A stretch of DNA of 64,000 bases from Paenibacillus amylolyticus (GTDB taxonomy: Bacteria; Bacillota; Bacilli; Paenibacillales; Paenibacillaceae): positions 226,604-290,603 of the forward strand of contig NZ_BCNV01000006.1 in assembly GCF_001570725.1 (NCBI RefSeq), given 5' to 3'. The notes below the pieces were generated by a model. It saw only the letters and a list, made by a program, of their open reading frames with translations, had not been told where the DNA came from and did not search any database. The position numbers were made by a program, and so were the translations under genes. This document shows, piece after piece, positions 60,773 to 64,000 of this stretch (position 1 is its first letter; each line of letters starts with the position of its first letter).

Positions 60773-62060
60773 AATGGGAACGATTACGGGTTTTACATTT
60801 AAAAACAAAGTTAAAACGAAATCATTCATGGTGACGACCATTGTACTTGCACTTTTAATTTCAATCGGACTCAATGTTCCGTATTTCATTACCTTATTCA
60901 ACGGGGGTTCCATTGGCGGAGCTTCAAGCAGTAATCCTGTAAATATTGGTCTTCTGAGTACAGGGCAGCCTGAAGTTTCCGAGAAACTGGAGAGCTTCTC
61001 TGCGGCTCAAGGAGATCAGGCCTATCGATTCATCACCAGTGGCGACAAAGATGAGGCTGCTCTTGCGGCAGATGTGGAAGCAGGGCTTACCGATGGCTAT
61101 CTGAAGTTTGAAGCCGTTGCCGGGCAAGAGTTCCCGCAGCCGATTCTCTATTCAGCAGAAGACGTATCACCTCAGATCATCGCATCTATTGAAGCTGCGT
61201 TGCAGAGTGTGAAGCTGGATGTGGTTGTGAAGGATGTGCTCACAGCGGAGCAGAAGGAACTGATTACAACACCTGTGAAGCTCACCGAGCAAAGCTTGAG
61301 TACAGATGAGAGCGGAGCAGGTACTGAGTCTGAAGGTGCAATGAGCCCGATTAACTATATTGTGGTGTACTTGCTGATTATCCTGCTGTTCACCTCGACT
61401 ATGATGACAGGCAACATGATTGCCTCTGAGATCACAGCAGAGAAGAGTTCGCGTATTATGGAGATTCTGATTACGAGTGTATCACCGCTCAGTCAGATGT
61501 TTGGTAAAATCATCGGTATTTTCATGGTGGGGATGCTGCAAATTGGGATCTTCGGAGCAGTGGTTGCCGGGAATATCTTGCTGCCGCATAACCGTGCAGT
61601 ATTAGGTGATTTCAATATGAGTCTGAGTGATGTGAATATTGCGGTTATTGTGTACGGACTCATATTTTACATTCTGGGCTACTTCCTGTATGCGGTGTTG
61701 TTCGCTGCTATCGGTTCAATGGTAAGCCGTACTGAAGAACTCGGTCAGGCTGTGCTGCCGATTACGATGTTGTCGCTCGTTTCCTTCTATATTGCGATCT
61801 TCAGTATTTCTACACCAAACATTCTCTTGTTGAAAATCGCAAGCTTCATTCCATTCACGTCGCCGACCGCGATTCTGGTACGAATCGGCGCAGGAGTTGC
61901 GCCAACTTGGGAGATTCTAACGTCCTTAGCAATTCTGATCGTATCCATTATCATCTTCGGATGGCTTGCAGCGAAAATTTATCGCACAGGTGTGCTGATG
62001 TACGGTAAACGCCCAACCTTTAAAGAGTTATTTAAGGCTATGAAAGCTTATAAGATCTAA
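60765..62060 (+). CDS. ABC-2 permease, NatB/YhaP-like
   Basis: A 431-residue membrane protein: one N-terminal helix (about 22-48), a large extracellular domain (about 50-205) and six C-terminal helices. TGNMIASEITAEKSSRIMEILITSVSPLSQMFGKI is the family hallmark, here given in part as EKSSRIMEILITSVSP. ATG 60765 follows AGGTGAG. It works with the preceding ATPase. Confidence 0.9.
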   Translation: MNKMGTITGFTFKNKVKTKSFMVTTIVLALLISIGLNVPYFITLFNGGSIGGASSSNPVNIGLLSTGQPEVSEKLESFSAAQGDQAYRFITSGDKDEAALAADVEAGLTDGYLKFEAVAGQEFPQPILYSAEDVSPQIIASIEAALQSVKLDVVVKDVLTAEQKELITTPVKLTEQSLSTDESGAGTESEGAMSPINYIVVYLLIILLFTSTMMTGNMIASEITAEKSSRIMEILITSVSPLSQMFGKIIGIFMVGMLQIGIFGAVVAGNILLPHNRAVLGDFNMSLSDVNIAVIVYGLIFYILGYFLYAVLFAAIGSMVSRTEELGQAVLPITMLSLVSFYIAIFSISTPNILLLKIASFIPFTSPTAILVRIGAGVAPTWEILTSLAILIVSIIIFGWLAAKIYRTGVLMYGKRPTFKELFKAMKAYKI

Positions 62061-62113
62061 GATAGATGGTGCTATGGTGTGTGTCTAACTAATGAGAGTA
62101 ATGAAGGGAGAAC

Positions 62114-62138
62114 GTGCTGCTCCGTTTTGGAGTGGCAC
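62114..62138 (+). terminator. Weak hairpin after the NatB-like gene
   Basis: GTGCTGCTCC pairs with GGAGTGGCAC (two G-U pairs) around TTTT-type loop. No strong T-tract follows. Confidence 0.4.
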
Positions 62139-62229
62139 CAATTCCCACTTTTATCCGTAGTATCTAAGGATGTCTATTCTATTAAAAATTTTGATAGGCA
62201 ACAATATTCAATAAAGGAGATTACATAAT

Positions 62230-63450
62230 ATGAAAAATTGGAAACGCATGCTCTTATCACTTACCATCTCGGTAGGTTTGCTCGCGTCTGCAGTACCAGC
62301 TATGGCTGCTCCACAAGAAACATCCGTCAAGGTTAATGATCAAGCTGTGAAATATGCCACAGGAGCACCCATCTTAGATAAAGGCACAACACTTGTTCCA
62401 TTGCGCACAACGTTGGATGCTATGGATGTAAAGTTGACCACTGCTAAAGATGATACGATCACAGCTGTGGTAGATGGCAAAACGATTACACTTAAAAGCA
62501 AGTTAACACGCATTGATGGTGTAACGTATGCGCCAATCCGCATTGTTGGTGATGCAGCAGGTTATGAAGTCCGCTGGGATGCTACAACGCGTACAGTACT
62601 ATTGGTATCTAAAGGTGGAGCAACCGAAACTGCTCAAACTGGTGGACGTGGCTTCATGTGGGAAGTTGAAAGCAATGGGAATACGATCTATCTGGTAGGT
62701 TCAATGCATATTGCTGATGAAAGCTTCTACCCGCTTCGTCCGGAGTTTGAAGAGGCATTTGCTGAAGCTGATTATCTCGGGGTAGAGATTGACATTAGCA
62801 AAGCCGCTGATGAAGAGCAGCAGAAGTTGGTTCTGAGTCTGGGTTCGTATCAAGATGGAACAACACTGAAAGACCACATTTCTAGTGATACGTATACTAA
62901 GCTGGGTGATGTATTGAAGAAAAATGGTCTGGAGCCTAATGCATTGGACGCATTCAAACCTTGGGTTGTAGAGACCACACTTGCAAGCCTGAAGTCGGCA
63001 ACTGCTGGATACGAGGCATCGGCAGGAGTGGATCTGTATTTCATCCAGAAGGCGATCGAGCGCAAACTCCCAGTAATTGAACTGGAGACTTATCAATCTC
63101 AACTTGGCATGTTTAACGACTTTTCCAAAGAGTTACAAGAGGAAACACTGAAAGCGACAATCGAAAACTTCGACGTGTTGGATAACAGTGTGAAAGAAAT
63201 GGCTGAGATGTGGAAAACGGGTAATGACGAGCAACTGCTTGAACTGACTAACAGCTTCTCCACTAACGAAGAATACAACAAAGCAATGCTGGTTGATCGT
63301 AATATCGGTATGGCGGATAAAATCGATGGCTACCTGAAAAACGGCAAAGGTGAGGAGTATTTCATTGTTGTCGGCGCGGCACACTACCTGGGCGATCACG
63401 GCATCGTGAAACTGCTTGAGGATAAAGGATATAAAGTAGAACGTAAATAA
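62230..63450 (+). CDS. TraB/GumN-family protein with a stalk domain
   Basis: A 406-residue secreted protein. A signal peptide (cleavage near AMAAP, residue 27) is followed by a copper-amine-oxidase-like stalk domain (about 30-130: VKVNDQAVKYATGAPILDKG, TLVPLRTTLDAM, YAPIRIVGDAAGYEVRWD) and a TraB/GumN domain (about 145-406: YLVGSMHIADES and ending IVVGAAHYLGDHGIVKLLEDKG). TraB/GumN proteins carry the paired GxxH motifs of a proposed metalloprotease fold. It probably acts on the cell surface. Its start has AAAGGAGAT upstream. Confidence 0.88.
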   Translation: MKNWKRMLLSLTISVGLLASAVPAMAAPQETSVKVNDQAVKYATGAPILDKGTTLVPLRTTLDAMDVKLTTAKDDTITAVVDGKTITLKSKLTRIDGVTYAPIRIVGDAAGYEVRWDATTRTVLLVSKGGATETAQTGGRGFMWEVESNGNTIYLVGSMHIADESFYPLRPEFEEAFAEADYLGVEIDISKAADEEQQKLVLSLGSYQDGTTLKDHISSDTYTKLGDVLKKNGLEPNALDAFKPWVVETTLASLKSATAGYEASAGVDLYFIQKAIERKLPVIELETYQSQLGMFNDFSKELQEETLKATIENFDVLDNSVKEMAEMWKTGNDEQLLELTNSFSTNEEYNKAMLVDRNIGMADKIDGYLKNGKGEEYFIVVGAAHYLGDHGIVKLLEDKGYKVERK

Positions 63451-63465
63451 ATATAGATTACTATA

Positions 63466-63515
63466 GAAGGTAACCCTTTCGTCTCGAATAAGAGTTGAGA
63501 GGGTTACCTTCTTAT
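63466..63515 (+). terminator. Terminator after the TraB/GumN gene
   Basis: GAAGGTAACCCT pairs perfectly with AGGGTTACCTTC, with an inner CTC/GAG pairing; a short TT run follows. Confidence 0.8.
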
Positions 63516-63648
63516 ATTATAGAAGAAAGACGGATTAAGTAGAGATGATTAAGCTAAAGGAAACTACAATGTAAACTAAGATTTCATCCTAGATTCATGG
63601 TCGTTAATACAGTTGAAATGTGGATTTTATATTTTAAATAATTAACTC

Positions 63649-63678
63649 TTTACAAGTGCTTGTTCTGCGTGGTATATT
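63649..63678 (+). promoter_or_regulatory. rRNA operon promoter P1
   Basis: TTTACA (63649-63654), 18 bp, TATATT (63673-63678). It is the upstream one of two tandem promoters ahead of the 16S gene. Confidence 0.6.
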
Positions 63679-63758
63679 ATTTATCCGGCCAAGAAAACAC
63701 AAGATACACGGTGCGCAAGCGAATGAAATAAGCTTCGAAAGAAACTTAAAAAAAGAGC

Positions 63759-63787
63759 TTGCAAAGTTGGTTCGGACATGATAATAT
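63759..63787 (+). promoter_or_regulatory. rRNA operon promoter P2
   Basis: TTGCAA (63759-63764), 17 bp, TAATAT (63782-63787), start expected near G 63792. Tandem promoters are usual for Firmicute rRNA operons. Confidence 0.75.
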
Positions 63788-63831
63788 ATAAGAGTTGCTG
63801 AAGAGAACAACATTCGGTAACGAAACAAGTT

Positions 63832-63850
63832 TGATCTTTGAAAACTGAAC
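63832..63850 (+). promoter_or_regulatory. boxA-like antitermination site in the rRNA leader
   Basis: TGATCTTTGAAAACTGAAC is the leader sequence commonly seen before Bacillus-group 16S genes; it binds the NusB-S10 antitermination complex. The rest of the leader to 63983 includes processing stems. Confidence 0.7.
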
Positions 63851-63983
63851 AACGAGTGAGTAAATATTCTGCTTGCAGAATGAACGCGAAAGTTGAGACG
63901 AACCTTGGCTTGAATCGACTGGAGCACAAATGAGATGTTTAATCTCGTCAGATTCAAAATGAGCTTATCGCTCTTTTCAATAC

Positions 63984-64000
63984 TTTATTGGAGAGTTTGA
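63984..64000 (+). rRNA. 16S ribosomal RNA, first 17 bases
   Basis: TTTATTGGAGAGTTTGA is the start of 16S rRNA (the universal 27F primer region begins within it). The gene continues beyond the window. Confidence 0.93.

Overview
The window looks like a chromosomal segment of a Paenibacillus-type Firmicute. Evidence: strong AGGAGG-type ribosome sites, a YesM/YesN pair beside a sugar ABC transporter, S-layer-homology and copper-amine-oxidase-like stalk domains, a caa3-type oxidase operon in Bacillus order, a guanine riboswitch ahead of xpt-pbuX, and a Bacillus-like rRNA leader. The genus is inferred from gene content; no marker gene is complete enough here to prove it.

Layout. 1-2.6 kb: a Pycsar-like antiphage locus (membrane effector, nucleotide cyclase, and a second convergent cyclase). 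2.8-10 kb: a carbohydrate-uptake locus (YesN regulator, YesM kinase, two permeases, and a lipoprotein binding protein after a 600-bp repeat-rich gap). 10.2-15.1 kb: a four-gene operon with two ATP-grasp ligases, a YqcI/YcgG-cupin fusion and an MFS exporter, which I read as an undescribed small-molecule pathway. 15.3-17.9 kb: a TetR regulator and a reductase-hydrolase fusion sharing a 16-bp operator. 18-22.1 kb: an aminopeptidase, a cluster of DnaA boxes, a chemoreceptor and a CheW-like protein with sigma-D-type promoters, and an S-layer gene remnant. 22.4-26.5 kb: a SNF2 helicase and an extremely GC-rich SWIM-finger gene. 26.7-32 kb: housekeeping and accessory genes plus two kinds of repeat.

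32.1-38.3 kb is an AT-rich island: a radical SAM/SPASM enzyme, two tandem 29-codon genes too short for ordinary gene callers, an ABC transporter, a CPBP-type membrane protease, a small membrane protein and a second ABC exporter. It has the layout of a ribosomally made, modified peptide (RiPP) locus related to the YydFGHIJ type, with unfamiliar precursors. This and the 10-15 kb operon are the strongest candidates for new biology.

38.3-50.5 kb: mostly core genes (UvrD-type helicase, TrmB regulator, NUDIX, MscL with a zinc ribbon, riboswitch-xpt-pbuX, methionine aminopeptidase) and several small conserved-looking proteins. 50.9-56.6 kb: the ctaCDEFG oxidase operon. 57.7-62.1 kb: a GntR-controlled ABC locus and a NatAB/YhaQP-like exporter. 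62.2-63.5 kb: a TraB/GumN-like protein. The last 350 bp hold the promoters and leader of an rRNA operon, and the window ends 17 bases into the 16S rRNA.
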